Origin: Pestalotiopsis fici W106-1 | Lineage: Eukaryota; Ascomycota; Sordariomycetes; Amphisphaeriales; Sporocadaceae | Length of the DNA: 64,000 nucleotides | NCBI RefSeq assembly: GCF_000516985.1 | Contig: NW_006917093.1 | Coordinates: 2,604,001 to 2,668,000, forward strand | Reading direction: 5' to 3' | In this document: positions 46,801-58,929 of the stretch, piece by piece | Layout: each line of letters begins with the position of its first letter | How positions within the stretch are numbered: position 1 is the stretch's first letter | Program-made: the position numbers and the translations under genes | The notes under the pieces: model-generated | Seen by the model: the letters and a program-made list of their open reading frames with translations, nothing else | Databases searched by the model: none | What the model was told of the DNA's origin: nothing

Positions 46801-47254
46801 TTGGAGGATCGAGACGCAAGCGAAACGTGGTGGCTAATCCTTCCAGGGCTCGAATCGAGGAGCGACGGGTTGACTTCTGAACGCTTCAGCGCGCCTGTGA
46901 TTGCTGCCATCGCATCTCCAGCAAGGGTAGATCGGTAATCTCAGGCTATTCCATGGGGTGACTTGTTCTAATTGATCACTTCCTGTAGTGCTGCCCGGGC
47001 GTGAAAGGCCTTACCAGTACGCAGTGCAAGGATCTCGGGTTGTTATGGGCCTACGATAGACCAGCCGAACGCCGTGGGTTAAACAGCGGCATCGTCTACT
47101 CACATCATCATTGTCCACACAACAAAGGCTAATGGAGAAGTACAGCCACGTACCCGTCCAAGTGCCGCAGAAGTCAACCCATCTACGGGAGGGATACGTT
47201 CCATTCCGACGGACCACTCAGAGGCAGTAGGAAACTACGTCCTCAGTCCAGCGT
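46801..47254. other. junction between P450 and GMC relics
   Basis: Composition changes from AT-rich to balanced here. Part of 47100-47254 may be further upstream sequence of the GMC relic, but I could not read a continuous family pattern. No gene is supported. Confidence 0.4.
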
Positions 47255-47861
47255 ATGCGCCCTTTGACGCCGCTGACCCTCGCTATCGTGCATCCGATAA
47301 ACATTTCCGTCGCCATCGAGCTGTCGCACCCGCTGTCTCAAGGCTCAGTGCACATCACCAGCGCCACGGACGAGCACACCGATACCAACGAGGGAGTGAG
47401 TGTTGACCCCCACTATCTTGTGAACTCGCTGGACCTCAAGATTCTGGCTCGCCAGGTCCGCTTTACCAAGGACGCCATTACCCGCGCGGAGCCGATTGTG
47501 CGCCACCTCAAGTCTTACTACCAAGAGGTTCGCAGACCTCGAGGCCGCAAAAGACTATATTGGGCGCACTGCAGACTGTGCCTACCATTATACTGGCAAG
47601 TGCTCCATGATGCCTCGGGAGCTGGGCGGCGTAGTTGACAATCCGCTGCGTGTGCATGGTTGCTCCAAACTCCGTGTGTGTGATTCCAGTATTTTGCCTA
47701 TTGAGCCGACAATAAATCCGCAGGCAGTCATTTACGGAGTTGCAGAATTAAGTGCCGGCTTCATTAAAGAGGAGCTGCTGTATTGTACCCAAATTGAACT
47801 GATGACTTGGTCACTGCCGTTTAATATTATCACCTCAGCCAACGTGAATGGAAAGATGTGA
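47255..47861 (+). pseudogene. C-terminal GMC oxidoreductase fragment with a frameshift
   Basis: GMC oxidoreductases are FAD enzymes oxidising alcohols or sugars. The first frame encodes a piece like the substrate-binding strand region (ISVAIELSHPLSQGSVHITS, then VDPHYLVNSLDLKILARQVR). A second frame, entered near 47500-47515, encodes the family's C-terminal signature: DCAYHYTGKCSMMPRELGGV, the RVHGCSKLRVCDSSILPI block and NPQAVIYGVAELSAGFIKEE. These belong together, so one net frameshift separates them. The FAD-binding N-terminal half is absent. The base composition is normal, unlike the neighbouring P450 relic, so decay here was not by heavy C-to-T change. Confidence 0.8.
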
Positions 47862-48725
47862 TCAAAGTAGTGTCTGAAAGATGTTGTCCCCAAGTAAATG
47901 AGGGCGCTCTCTTCACAATGAGAAAATCGTCTCATACCCCCTCGCAAACATTGAAGAGGAACAAAGAAGCCTTGCGTACCGTAACCGACGAATCATGTTT
48001 CTGCCATGTCATCACACATTCATAGCTGGCCAACACCAATCTCTTCAGCCCAACGAACAACTGCTCATTGCTGGCAACTGGAAAAGGCATGCATGTTGTT
48101 TCAACTCGTGTATATGAAAATTGTTCAATTTGTATCTCAAATTTGCAAGACGATCTGTCTTACACTACGCGATACAATGAACTCCCATTACCAAAGCTGT
48201 TCCAAGTTCTATTGCTCATAAACAAGAAGAGAAAAGCAGAAAGCTGGAGTATTTCTCTGCCACGACGTTGTGCTACTGGATACGGAACCCTGGCCACAGA
48301 TTAACGCCTGAGTCTTTCAATTAGTTGAGAATGTATACATGCACCTTAAGACCTTAATGACTTCCGGCGATATGCTTGACCGCCAATGGTAGAAATCAAT
48401 GTAGAAAAAAAGAATTCAAGAAAGAATGAGTATCGTTTGACAAGGGACCATGTATCATACATGGACTGCCCAAAGCTATTGCATTGCCAGAGACCCAACA
48501 AGGTCTGTTGGAGTCCATGAACTCGCTTGCCGAGGGATCATGTGTAATAATCGCTGGTTGAGTGCCGTGACGCGTTGCTTGCGAACAGATAGACCATGCT
48601 CTGTGGGTGTCTTATGACTGCCAACCACCTCTCATGAAGATTATGCCCGGAAGCGAGCCATTGCACATTTGAGAAAAGATCACTGCTTGGTCCCAGTAAT
48701 GCCTTACATACCGTGGCCCAGGAGA
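47862..48725. other. intergenic region downstream of the dynamin-like gene
   Basis: About 0.9 kb without a supported gene, between the GMC relic and the 3' end of the dynamin-like gene. Confidence 0.5.
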
Positions 48726-51162
48726 TCACTGAATCTGTTTCGAAACAGATGACTGCGGTGGGACAATTTGAGGCTTTTGCAAAGCCTCCCATATTGTTTC
48801 CGGTGCAAGCCTGCGACGTTTACCAGGCCTTGCAGTGGAAGATGGAGAAAGACTGTCCAGTTCATTGAAAGCTGAAGATTGCTCGTATTAGTCATTTTCA
48901 TGCTAATGAACTTAACAACATGGCAGACTTACAAGTCCTCTTGCGCTTAGGATCCTTATACCTGCGGAAGAAATCGAGTCCTCTTTCCAGGGCTTCGCAT
49001 TCATCACGCAACACCGATCTTTGCTTAATGATTTCGTTTGACTCAGCTGCAAATTTCTCAAGCTCTTGATCATCCATTTGGCCGACGAACTGAAGGGTGA
49101 AGATGTTGGGAAGATCCTCGATGAGACAGTTTTCAATAACCAAGACGATCATGTTGTCGGTGAACGTGTGCAGTGAGGTCTAGCGTTTGTTAGAAAGAAA
49201 AAGAATTTTATTGTATGATACTGGAATCACCTGGTAGTATGCTCTGGCCTTGTCGAAAAAGTCTTCAGCATCAAATTTGCTTTCAGGTTTAGAATTCACG
49301 TTGCCGCCAAGGTTCTCCCGCGCAGTGTCCGTGAAAAGGCCTGGCTGAGTTTCCAGGAGGCGCTTCAAGAATTCTTTCTCTATCAACCTTCGTTGTCGAT
49401 CTGTGAGAACTGTTCCGAGTCCCAAATCCAGTGACGGGGGGTGTCCATGTTGGTAGTGGTGGAGAAGTTCCTCGATCTTCCTTTCCAGTACCAAGGCCTT
49501 GGTCTCAAAGAAGTGTTCTACGACCTCATTTAGAATCGTCTCGCGGGTTCTGTTGTTCTTTGGAATAAGGTGGCTGAAAAGCTCGTTAACAAATGTTCGA
49601 GCCATTTGACTGGCAATCTGGGCATGGGATCGTGCAATAGCCCCCCAAGGGCGGGCTCGGTGCCGGAAGAATTCCGCTGCCAATTGATCGTTTGATGTGC
49701 CCAGAAATTCAATTCCTTGGCCGACTACAAACTCATTGTCCAATTTCTTGACCGTATCTTGGAAAGTCATAAGTTTGGGGTCCTCGGTTGGGTAGAGGCG
49801 CATCAGGTTGTGGAGACTGGCAGCAAAAGCGGGACAAGGACTTTTCTGATTGTGCTGGCGTGTATAATCGTCGATACTGACACCTTTTGGAAGCACCTCG
49901 TATGCGTGGCCCTTGGTCTGTAGAATAAAGGCGAAGGTGCGGTTCAGATCACGGATGAGTACTCGCAGTTTGCGAACTCGAATTTGTGCATATGCCATGC
50001 CTGTGTCGTCGAGATCTAAACGGCCGAAGAAGTCGTGCAAGTAATTGCCATTCAGGGCCTGTAGTGACACGGCCTGAAACTGGGATGCAATATTGTTGAG
50101 GTATGCCTGTCTTTCTTTTGGGCCCTCTCGCGGTTCTCCAAGCTGTTTGCGAAGAAACTGTCTCTCGCTCAATGTGATTTCAAATCCGTCAATGAGGCTC
50201 TTCAAGTTCCTTTTGGCGCGAGTCATGAGAATACGACTCAATCTTCCTCGTAGCGTACCGATGCCTTTATTCTCTGGAGGTACTGAAGACCAGGAAGTAG
50301 CGTTGAAAAATTCCCGCTCCCTTTTATCTCTTTCATCTTTTCCCAGACACCTCTCCACAGACTCAGAATTTCGAAGCACATGCCAACCCAATGGCAGCCG
50401 AGCAGACTGGTTCAGATTCTCAACTAGCCGAATAATGTTCGCTTCCTCCTCAGATCCTGGTTTGAGAAGATCTGGCTTCGTGATAACTCCGAGTGTCCGG
50501 ATTTGGTTTCTATCGTGGAGCTTGGCAAGTTGAAGGAGTTCTTGCACAGCAGTTTGGTCTTGTGCAGATACAACCAGCACAATAATGGCGTTCTGGTTTG
50601 ACATGTAACGGTTGGCTAGGCTTTCCACAAGAGCTCGATCGGCGGCAGAGTGCTCTGCTTGTTCGGAGTTGTCTAACCGAGGAAGTTCGATCATTATGAA
50701 GTTAATTTCATAGAGGTATGCTCGGCAAATTCTCACCTGCAAGGTGTCTTCAGAGATAGTCGCACCGCCTTGCAGAGCTTCTTGGATTACTTGTGTAGCT
50801 TCATTGAAGACTTTGGTGTATGAACTTGACACAACGCCCTCCTTGGTATATGATGGCAATTTCTCGACTCCGCAGGTCGACGTTGATGTGTGGCATACCT
50901 TGACTTTGATTTCACTACTCTCTGTGGTACGCAGGACCCATTCAACTGGGAAGTTTGTGCGGCGAGTTGTGAATCTCATTCGGACTATAGCCTCTACTAT
51001 GGAAGTCTTTCCTGAGTTCCTGTTGCCCAAGAGGACGATTTGTGGAAGATCCAAGTCGAGGTCCAGTCCGTGACTGCGTACATCATCGATGATCTCCTGG
51101 AGTTTTCTCTCTTGTGCGTTCCATTGCTCTAGGACAGGAGTATCGGGGTGAGCGTCTGCCAT
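48726..51162 (-). CDS. dynamin-like large GTPase (Mx-type) with GED
   Basis: A dynamin-superfamily protein, probably acting on membranes or as an Mx-like factor. Three exons (49231-51162, 48933-49179, 48726-48871) give 774 residues. The G1 loop is LLGNRNSGKTS (46-53), where classical dynamins read GxQSSGKSS. A G2-like threonine stretch follows (RFTTRRTNF). G4 is GVITKPDLL. The G3 site, normally DLPG, reads IELPRLDN, so its Asp and Gly are replaced. A stalk of about 350 helical residues follows, and exon 2 supplies a GTPase effector domain (VLVIENCLIEDLPNIF, LEKFAAESNEIIKQRSVL). The basic tail has a KRRR cluster, possibly nuclear. No PH or proline-rich domain is seen. Confidence 0.87.
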
Positions 51163-51863
51163 CCTGTCTGGCCTGATAAAAAAGTTGTGCTAATTGAATG
51201 AAGAGACTTGGCGGACGAGAAGTAAGATGTCTGTATCATTTGCTTGGTTTGTTTCTTTGTTTGTTTTTTGTTGCTGTTTGTTGTTGTGACTAGCAGTCGA
51301 GGTGCTCTGGAGCTTCCTTCGATGAAATAGGATGGGTAGCAGTCACCATTGACCAATGCTTGAAGATTGTTGATCAGTAGCACCTGCTTAGAGGTCCCCC
51401 CCGCTCTAGTCGTTGTTGTATAAATTTACAGAAAACATCAACTACTGATAGGTACATATATGTATGGTAAATACATGGTAGATTCCGTACGTGGCAGAAT
51501 TGGAAGGCAATCAATTCCCGTGCAGGTCAGGGTGGTTGCGCCAACATTAATAAGGTACTGTGCCGTTCGGTACAGGCAGTCTGGTAGGTACCTAGGGTAC
51601 CTAATGGTAGTAGCGCCTTATTGCATGTGCTCAACAGTGGGTCTGCAGAGCGGCCAGGAGATTTGTTAGCCAGAACTGCCTACATGTGCACTGATTGCAC
51701 CGTCCCGAACCCTTGTGGTCGTAGTACCTTGTAGTTGATTATTTGCTGACAAGTTGCAACCACGGCCATCACTCACGCGCCTACATTCCATCGCATGGGC
51801 AAGAGCATTCAATGCACCTGAGCAATTGCTAGGGTCGAGACGCTCCTCACCTCTCTTGCAATA
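51163..51863. other. divergent promoter region between dynamin-like and GH63 genes
   Basis: No gene is supported. It contains repeated GGTAC/GGTACC-like words near 51577-51606 and a T/G-rich stretch near 51240-51290. Confidence 0.5.
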
Positions 51864-54753
51864 ATGTCATTCGCGTGGCGCACACATTTTCTAGCGCTCC
51901 TCTCGGTAATATGCAGGATCGCAGTATCCTTGAGTCCTGGTGACACGGGCACCGCGCGAGCCCCGGACCACTGGACGTGGGGCCCTTACCGGCCCAATCT
52001 GTATTTTGGCATCAGACCGCGCATTCCAGAGACATTGCTCTTGGGTCTAATGTGGTCAAATGGAGACGGGCGCCAAAGCATGCTTAGAAGTAAGAACTGG
52101 ATACATCTCCGTTGACCCAGGAGAGGAAGCCGAATACTAATTCCGTCGATTTGAAAGATCTCCGCGACACTTGTGAGCAAGACGATGGCATGAATGGCTA
52201 TGGATGGACACAGTACGACACCCGGACAGGAGGCAGTCAGACCATCTACGACAGCAAACTGCACATTGATTTGACTACAGAATTTTTCAAGTCCGGCGAT
52301 GGGCTCGGCTGGGTGGTCCGCGTGTCCGGCACTCCAAGGTCAGGTGCCCCGGCAGATTTGAAGACGGCGCTCGTCTGGCATATCGCTCTCGAGGGAGCAG
52401 AAAGCATGCCGAATCAGGGGAACCTGAATTGCACAGCCGCAAAGGGACACCAGGCGGGAGCCAATTGCTTCGGAACGGCCCCTGGACTGGGTCCCTTTGA
52501 GCTTCATCAGCTAAGTAATACAGGAAATGCGTTCCACGAGGGTACTGCTGTAAAGAGTGTGACGGTAACAGAGGACAAGATATGGAAAGCAAAGTGTATG
52601 ACTATCACTTATTGTCCTACGGATTCAATGTTGTGTGTGCTCATCTTCTCCAGCGGTGTATATGGATGTCATCAAGGCCGCCTCTGGAAAGGCGCTCCTC
52701 GTTAATGAGCCCGGCAATGGCAACATGCACTTCATTCAGGTCATTCTGGAGGGTCCCTTTTCGGTATGAACTATGCACTTTGTGGACCAAAGTCCAATGG
52801 CCCTTAGCTAAGCTTCCCGGCAGATTGACTTTACCTTCCGCTCAAATCAGAGCCAACTTGTGACATGTACGTTGCAACGGTTGCGTGTTCTATCGTCATC
52901 TAACATGTCATTACTGCAGCCGATGACTTTAGCTCTAAATCAAACGCTTTCTACTCCTCATTTCCGGACCAGATTGACACTGTGTTTCCAAGGTCTTCCC
53001 CGTATCAGGATCAGAAGTACAGAAGCTTCATTTCATCGTTACTATCAAATCTTTTAGGCGGTCAAGGCTTCTTCTATGGCGACACTCGAGTAGACTATTC
53101 TCATGATACAGCATACGAAGAAACGTCTCTCGACTTCTGGGTTCAGGCCGAGTACGTACGTCCGATCGTCTTATGTGTTTATGTCACTCTAATTATAGTT
53201 CTCTTGCAGGGCTGCCATGAAGCGGGCGACCGTCACAAATACGCCACCGTCGACTCTGTTGTCACATGTGCCCTCAAGACCTTTCTTCCCCCGGGGCTTC
53301 CTGTGGGATGAGGGTTTTCATTTGCTCCCTATCATCGAATGGGATATGGATCTTGCTGTTTCAAGTCTCCAAAGTTGGCTCAGCCGGATGGACAACGATG
53401 GGTGGATTGAGCGTAAGTCACTTCTCACCGTCGCTGGCGATGATTGCACCATTTCGCGGGGATGAGAACTCACACTGGACAGGAGAACAAATTCTGGGCG
53501 AGGAGGCACGAAGCAAAGTCCCCAAGAAATTCCAGACTCAATACCCCCATTACGCCAATCCTCCAACCCTGGCGTTACTCCTGCCAAAAATCATTTCCAA
53601 GATGACCAACGAGTCAGAATATCGAGGCCACGAATCCATTTACGTGACAAACCTGGACGAAGCAAGAAGACTATTGCAACAATTATTTCCGCTATTCAAA
53701 AGACAATACGAATGGTTCCGTCGAACACAAGCCGGCAATTTCTCAGCATACCCTCGCCCCTTCAATAGCAACGAGGAGGGCTACCGGTGGAGGGGCCGTT
53801 CTCCTGGTCATACGCTTACCAGCGGGCTTGATGATTACCCACGGGCCGAGCCCCCTCATCCGGGAGAGCTTCATTTAGATGCTCTTGCCTGGGTTGGTGC
53901 TATGGCCAGCGCTCTCGAGATAGCGGCCAAGTATCTGGGCGAGGATGCCAGTACATATACCGAACAACTGGAGAATATACGTCATAGCCTTGATACGATC
54001 CATTGGAACAAGTCGGCGTTAGCGTATTGTGATGCGACTATCGGAACCGACGGTAGTTTTCAGCATATTTGCCATTTAGGATACATGTCACTCATGCCTC
54101 TATTGCTTGGCCATCTGAATAGCACGCATGAGAAGCTGACAGCGGTATTGGATCTGGTGGCTGAACCTAACAAGCTCTGGTCGCCGCATGGCTTGCGCAG
54201 TTTAAGCGCCGACGATGCAAACTACCATACGGATGAGGACTATTGGCGGGGAGCCGTCTGGATGAATATAAATGTGCTCGCCGTGCTGCGCCTTCGAGAC
54301 ATTGGGCAGGACGACAACGCTCAGGGAGTACGCGCACGACGTCTCGCAGCAGATCTGAGGACTCGTGTCATTGACACCGTCTGCAGAAGCTGGGAGAAGA
54401 CCGGCTTTGTCTGGGAGCAATACAACGACCAAACAGGAGAAGGACAGAGGAGCCGAGCATTCACAGGATGGACAGCAAGTATCATACTGTTGATGGGATT
54501 GGACGACATTGCGACTGACAGTCTAGATGGATCTTCACGGGCTGGGATTTTCGGCTGGTCTTCAATGTCAGCTATGCTATTTATTACAGGGCTGGTGTTC
54601 TTGGCCATGTTCAGACGCCAATTATTGGGGTTTTGTAAACGAGTAGGCCCAGGGCTCTTGAAAAGGGTGCAGATGTTTCCAATCAAAAGGGCTTACCAAG
54701 AGGTTGTAGACCTCGATGAGTTGGAGCGTCCTGATCACCCACGAGCGAGCTAG
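51864..54753 (+). CDS. GH63 mannosyl-oligosaccharide glucosidase-like protein
   Basis: GH63 glucosidase I trims the outer alpha-1,2-glucose from N-glycans in the ER. Seven exons (51864-52089, 52158-52595, 52654-52763, 52824-52866, 52920-53151, 53210-53412, 53483-54753) give 840 residues, the usual length. A signal peptide ([18 protein letters not shown]) precedes [20 protein letters not shown] and [17 protein letters not shown]. The catalytic barrel has [26 protein letters not shown] and [10 protein letters not shown], each restored by splicing, then [10 protein letters not shown] and [11 protein letters not shown]. Near the C-terminus a hydrophobic segment ([16 protein letters not shown]) is followed by basic residues, so the topology would be type I rather than the N-anchored form of animal glucosidase I. 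Given the accessory setting it may be a paralog. Confidence 0.9.
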
Positions 54754-54934
54754 TTTTGGGCTCAAAATTTGAGAAGCGAGAAGGGCTATTTGACTCTACT
54801 CCTTATGCATCGGATATTAGACTTTCATAGTACAGCCTCCAATGAGTATTCACGTGGTACTGGTAGCAGTTATTATTCGACGGAATTTCCATCTGCACAT
54901 GTTGCATCTCCGCCGGACAGAAAGTCTTTCAACA

Positions 54935-56818
54935 CTACAGGCCGTACATGAAAGTCTTTCTTTGGTCTCCTCTTCGTTCGACTGATGCCGCCTCTGCAGC
55001 AAAGTCGGTTTCGTCCCACTGTGCAATTTCTTCCGATCTCTTTCTGTTTTCTCTCTTGTACATCAGGCGAAGGAATAAAAGACCCAAAGCTCCAGTAGCC
55101 ATGATGGCGATGGTTATTATCAAAGGCGTCTCATCTGTTAAAAATATTAGCCCAAAATATGTCACCGACCAAGATTGGAATAATATGAGCTACTCACATC
55201 TCGGTGCATACTTGCTCTTGAAGATCTGGCCGGCAATGACACCCGCCAGGTTGGACCAGCCGTTTACGCCCAGCATGACACTTCGGGTACCTTTCCACGG
55301 CGTGTTACCCGCCAGCCACACGGCTATCAAGGGACCGCCGACAAAGACTCCCGCCATGCAAACATTGGCAAAGCCGTATCTCAGGCGGTTGTCGGTCGAT
55401 GCTGCCATGACTATGCAACCGATGATGCCAATCATTACACCAAATACAGTATGCAGGGACCGCTCTCGCAGATGGTCACTCGAGTATACTATAATGATCA
55501 ACCCTACCGTACCGCTGTGTAATGTCAGCACCTCATCTTGTGAAGTTGAGTTGTACAGCAACCTACACCACGAAAGGTGGTACGCTCATCAGAGTAGCGT
55601 CAATGCCACTGTAACCCATTCCCTGCACGACCAGAGGAAGAAAGGTTGTAAAGGCTGTCACGGGAAGAACCGTAGTAATGTTGCAAATGACAGTCAGGAG
55701 TTTCTTCCAGTCCCTGGCCACGTCTATGAAATCTCTCTTGGAGACAGATGTGCTATCGGCGTCGCCCTCTTCTTGAGTTCCTGCAAGATCGACTTGCATT
55801 CGGTAGACAGCATGGGCGCGCTCTTCGGCATTCAGAAACCAGGCCGTGGCCACTATCATTGAGGTCAGTCCAGCTTTTAGTAGAAGAAAAATCCGAAAAA
55901 AAGACAGAGATTAGAAGAAGAAGAAAAGTGGTTTCTAGGAAATCAAAAGGGCGCCACCACATACAATTCCTGGGTAAGATGAAAAATGACACAATGCCAA
56001 GCAGGACAGTTATCCCTCCTTCGAACAGGAACACCACCTGCCAACCATGAATGCTTGAAGTGTTGATTTTCAGCAGCCCATAAGCAAGTAAACCGGCAAA
56101 AGCACCCGCGACCGAGTACATGCCAGTAAACATGCCCACGCGGAAGCCGACTGCATATTTTGGATACAAGGTTGTCATCTGCAATACCATATTAGCATCG
56201 CCTAAGATTTGTGCGCAAAGTCATCATCAAAACGCAAGTTTGTGACTCACATAGTACATTCCAATCTGTGTAAAGCCAGCCTCGGCCGCACCAATGAGCA
56301 GCCGCAGAGCAATGAGGGTGCCACTACCACGGATGGCAGCATGGCACATGCAAAGACTACCCCAGATGATGAGCTGAATGGTCAGGAAATACTTGACACC
56401 GATGCGTCGCGCAAGAATGGTCATGACTGGCTGCAGAGGGACGTAGGTGGCGGAGAACAGCGACAGCGAGTTGGGAATGTCGTCGGGAGAGAGATTGGCA
56501 TCCTTGATAAAAGAGCTGGTGGCGATGAAGCCAATGTTTGTCTTGTCGATTCCGCAAAACTGCAAAAATATGTCAGCACTGGGTTCGGGGTTCGGGCTCA
56601 GTGGTTTGAAGCCCGTCATATGAACTCACGATGAACTCGAGCGCCAGGATGCTGACTACAAAGAGATCCAATTTTAGATTGACCTTCTTGTCTAGACGTC
56701 TCTCGTCTTCGTTGCGTGGAACGTAATGAACAGGTCTTTGCTGGGTCAAACTTTCTTGGAGTTCCTCTACATGCTGAGCATCGAGCTCGACCTTTCCGGG
56801 AGGCAGAGGAGCAGCCAT
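54935..56818 (-). CDS. MFS transporter, Dal5/anion:cation symporter family
   Basis: A plasma-membrane transporter for organic anions such as allantoate, nicotinate or related acids. Six exons (56630-56818, 56251-56559, 55965-56178, 55567-55873, 55198-55514, 54935-55134) give 511 residues. A hydrophilic N-terminus ends in DKKVNLKLDLFVVSILALEF, joined to FCGIDKTNIGFI, the family's helix-1 pattern. Later motifs include AAEAGFTQIGMYYMTTLYPK, GWQVVFLFEGGITVLLGI, the AWFLNAEERAHAVYRM loop and NVCMAGVFVGGPLIAVWLAGN. About 12 helices are visible. The substrate is unknown. It is divergent from the P450 gene and converges on GH63. Confidence 0.9.
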
Positions 56819-57587
56819 GATTGCATGTCACACAGTCAAATCGTGTGTGGTCTGGAGTCGCAAGTGGTACGTTGAATACTATAAGACGCCAGCTAATTTA
56901 GAACATGGGAAATATTACCCCGGCTTGCCCCCGTTTACCCCGACCAACCTTGTTCAAGTGTTTGGTCGAATAAACTCCACTTATTAGCAATGTGACCTAT
57001 GGTATGCAAGGTAGCCGGCCTATACTATCTCCGCTACATTAGTAGGGGTTCTCCGCACAGAGGCACCCCATGGGGACTCTAATCGGAACCGAATCCGTGG
57101 CTCCTCTACCTTAGGAGGAAACGTCCCGTTCTTGGCTTTTTCGCTATTGGTCCCCCCAAGTTGGTCATGCATGCATACTCTGTACAAATGCATGTAGGGG
57201 CCAGCAGTGATCTTGGAAGAATTCTTAGCCAGGTGCTAGGTTACATGGACGCGGATCCCATCTGCATGTTTGGTCATCACTCAGCCGCGGGTGAGTACTC
57301 GTTGCCTTCCATCACCCAATGGGATGCTCTCTAATACAAAGGTGGGTGGTAGATACATAGTCTACATGTTTCTCTGCATTCCAACTCTATTTCAAGAGAG
57401 ATCCCGATGCTAGATGCCGTTTACTTCCCTGCTGCCGCGGCTCTTTAAACGCAACCTTAGTGAGTTACCGATCTACGGCCCGGCCGCGCGGCATGAACTT
57501 TCAAACTGGCAGTGGACTCATCTGTCTGGCGTTGCGCAGAGAAGAATTGTATACCAGTGTCATAGCATGACCGTCTTTCATTACACA
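56819..57587. promoter_or_regulatory. shared divergent promoter of the transporter and P450 genes
   Basis: About 0.6-0.77 kb between two divergent starts, so co-regulation is possible. Blocks of CCCC and GGGG (near 56925-56945 and 57055-57075) and the palindrome-like GCATGCATGC area near 57168 are the visible features. No confirmed factor site. Confidence 0.35.
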
Positions 57588-58929
57588 ATGGCATCAACAG
57601 CGGTCGAAAGCAAGATTCCCAACGAGGCTGGCAGCAGTTTCAATGTGGAAGATGCTGCAGCCGTAACTGGAGTTGACCCGGCCAAAATCTATGAGGAGTA
57701 CCGCCACCTTCGACAACACTGCCCCGTCATTCACACCAAACAATATGGAGGCTACTGGCTCATGACTCGATATGAAGACATCAAGAGAGCTGCTCTAGAC
57801 TCCAACACCTACATCTCCAGCGTCAAGGCCGTGGTACCGAGTGACCCTCGAGGCATCCGCAGGCCGCCCTTGAACTTTGACGCACCAGCCCATACTCCCT
57901 TTCGAACGGCCCTCGACAGGACGTTGAAACCTGCTCGACTGAGACGTCTGGCCGAGCCGTTGCGCAAACACGCAGAGGAGGAGCTGGCACCACTCCTGGA
58001 GAGGGGCCGGGGCGATGTCTGCGCTGAATTTGCAGCCAACTTTGTGGCTCGCCTGGAAGCAGAATGGCTGAACCTCGATCCTGATATCGCGCCCGTCCTG
58101 GCCAAGGCTGCGGCGGCCTGGCTGAATGCCTGGAGAATGCAGGACGGAGAGACAGTCACGGCCAACTCGACGAAAATGTACCAAATAGCCAGAGACTTAT
58201 TGGCAGATCGACGGAAGAATCCGAGAGATCCTGAAGAGGATCCAGCATCATCCTTGTTGTTGGAGGTAGATGCTGAAGGGAACCCTCTCAACGAGGAGCA
58301 TCTAGTGTAAGTTTTAATATGTCATGATGATCACACACAAAAAGTGTTTAACAATTCCCCAGAGGCTGTCTTCGCCAGTCTCTAGTGGTTGGTGTAGTCG
58401 CACCGCCAATTCTTATAGGCTCAATCTGCAAGCATCTATCGGAAGACAAGGAGCTGCAACAAAAGCTCCGTGCCGACGAATCGCTAATTCCTGCAGCCAT
58501 GGAAGAGTTTTTGCGCCTCTATAGTCCATACAGAGGCTTTGCTCGAACAGTGTCGGAACCGGTGGGGTTGCACGGGGTCACCATTCGGCCCAACGAGCCA
58601 GTCACTATATGCTACTCGGCCGCCAACCGCGATCCCGAAGTGTTTGAGAACCCCGACGATTTTGTCTTGTATAGAGAGAATATTGCTGCGCATATGGGTT
58701 TTGGCCGGGGCCGACATAGATGTGCCGGTATGCCCTTGGCGAGACTGTGAGTATCCATGACCATGAAGGAAAGGTACCTTGAACTAACCTGTGTTATAAA
58801 TCCAGGGCAATCACCACTGTGATGCAGGTCATTCTTCGTGCTACGAGAGACTTTGAGGTAGACGGGGAATTGCAATTCTCGAGGATGCCAGAGCTGGGAA
58901 TCATCAGTTGCCCCATGAAATTTTGGTAG
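57588..58929 (+). CDS. cytochrome P450 of bacterial-like soluble type
   Basis: A heme monooxygenase fold, but without the N-terminal membrane anchor of ordinary fungal P450s. Three exons (57588-58306, 58363-58746, 58806-58929) give 408 residues, the length of bacterial P450s; starting at 57414 would add 58 residues with no clear signal. Landmarks are RYEDIKRAALD, PLNFDAPAHTPFRTALDRTL (C-helix region), the ExxR helix MEEFLRLYSPYRGFART, and the heme loop HMGFGRGRHRCAGMPLARL with the cysteine ligand. The I-helix reads SLVVGVVAPPILIGS, so the usual acidic-threonine pair is missing. This could mean an unusual reaction or a peroxygenase-like use. A bacterial origin is possible but untested. Confidence 0.85.

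Noticed and set aside
52096..52133. Alternative short intron in the GH63 gene ending at the first CAG after exon 1
   Set aside because: It would be about 40 nt and leads to a stop; the acceptor at 52157 restores the conserved [11 protein letters not shown] block.
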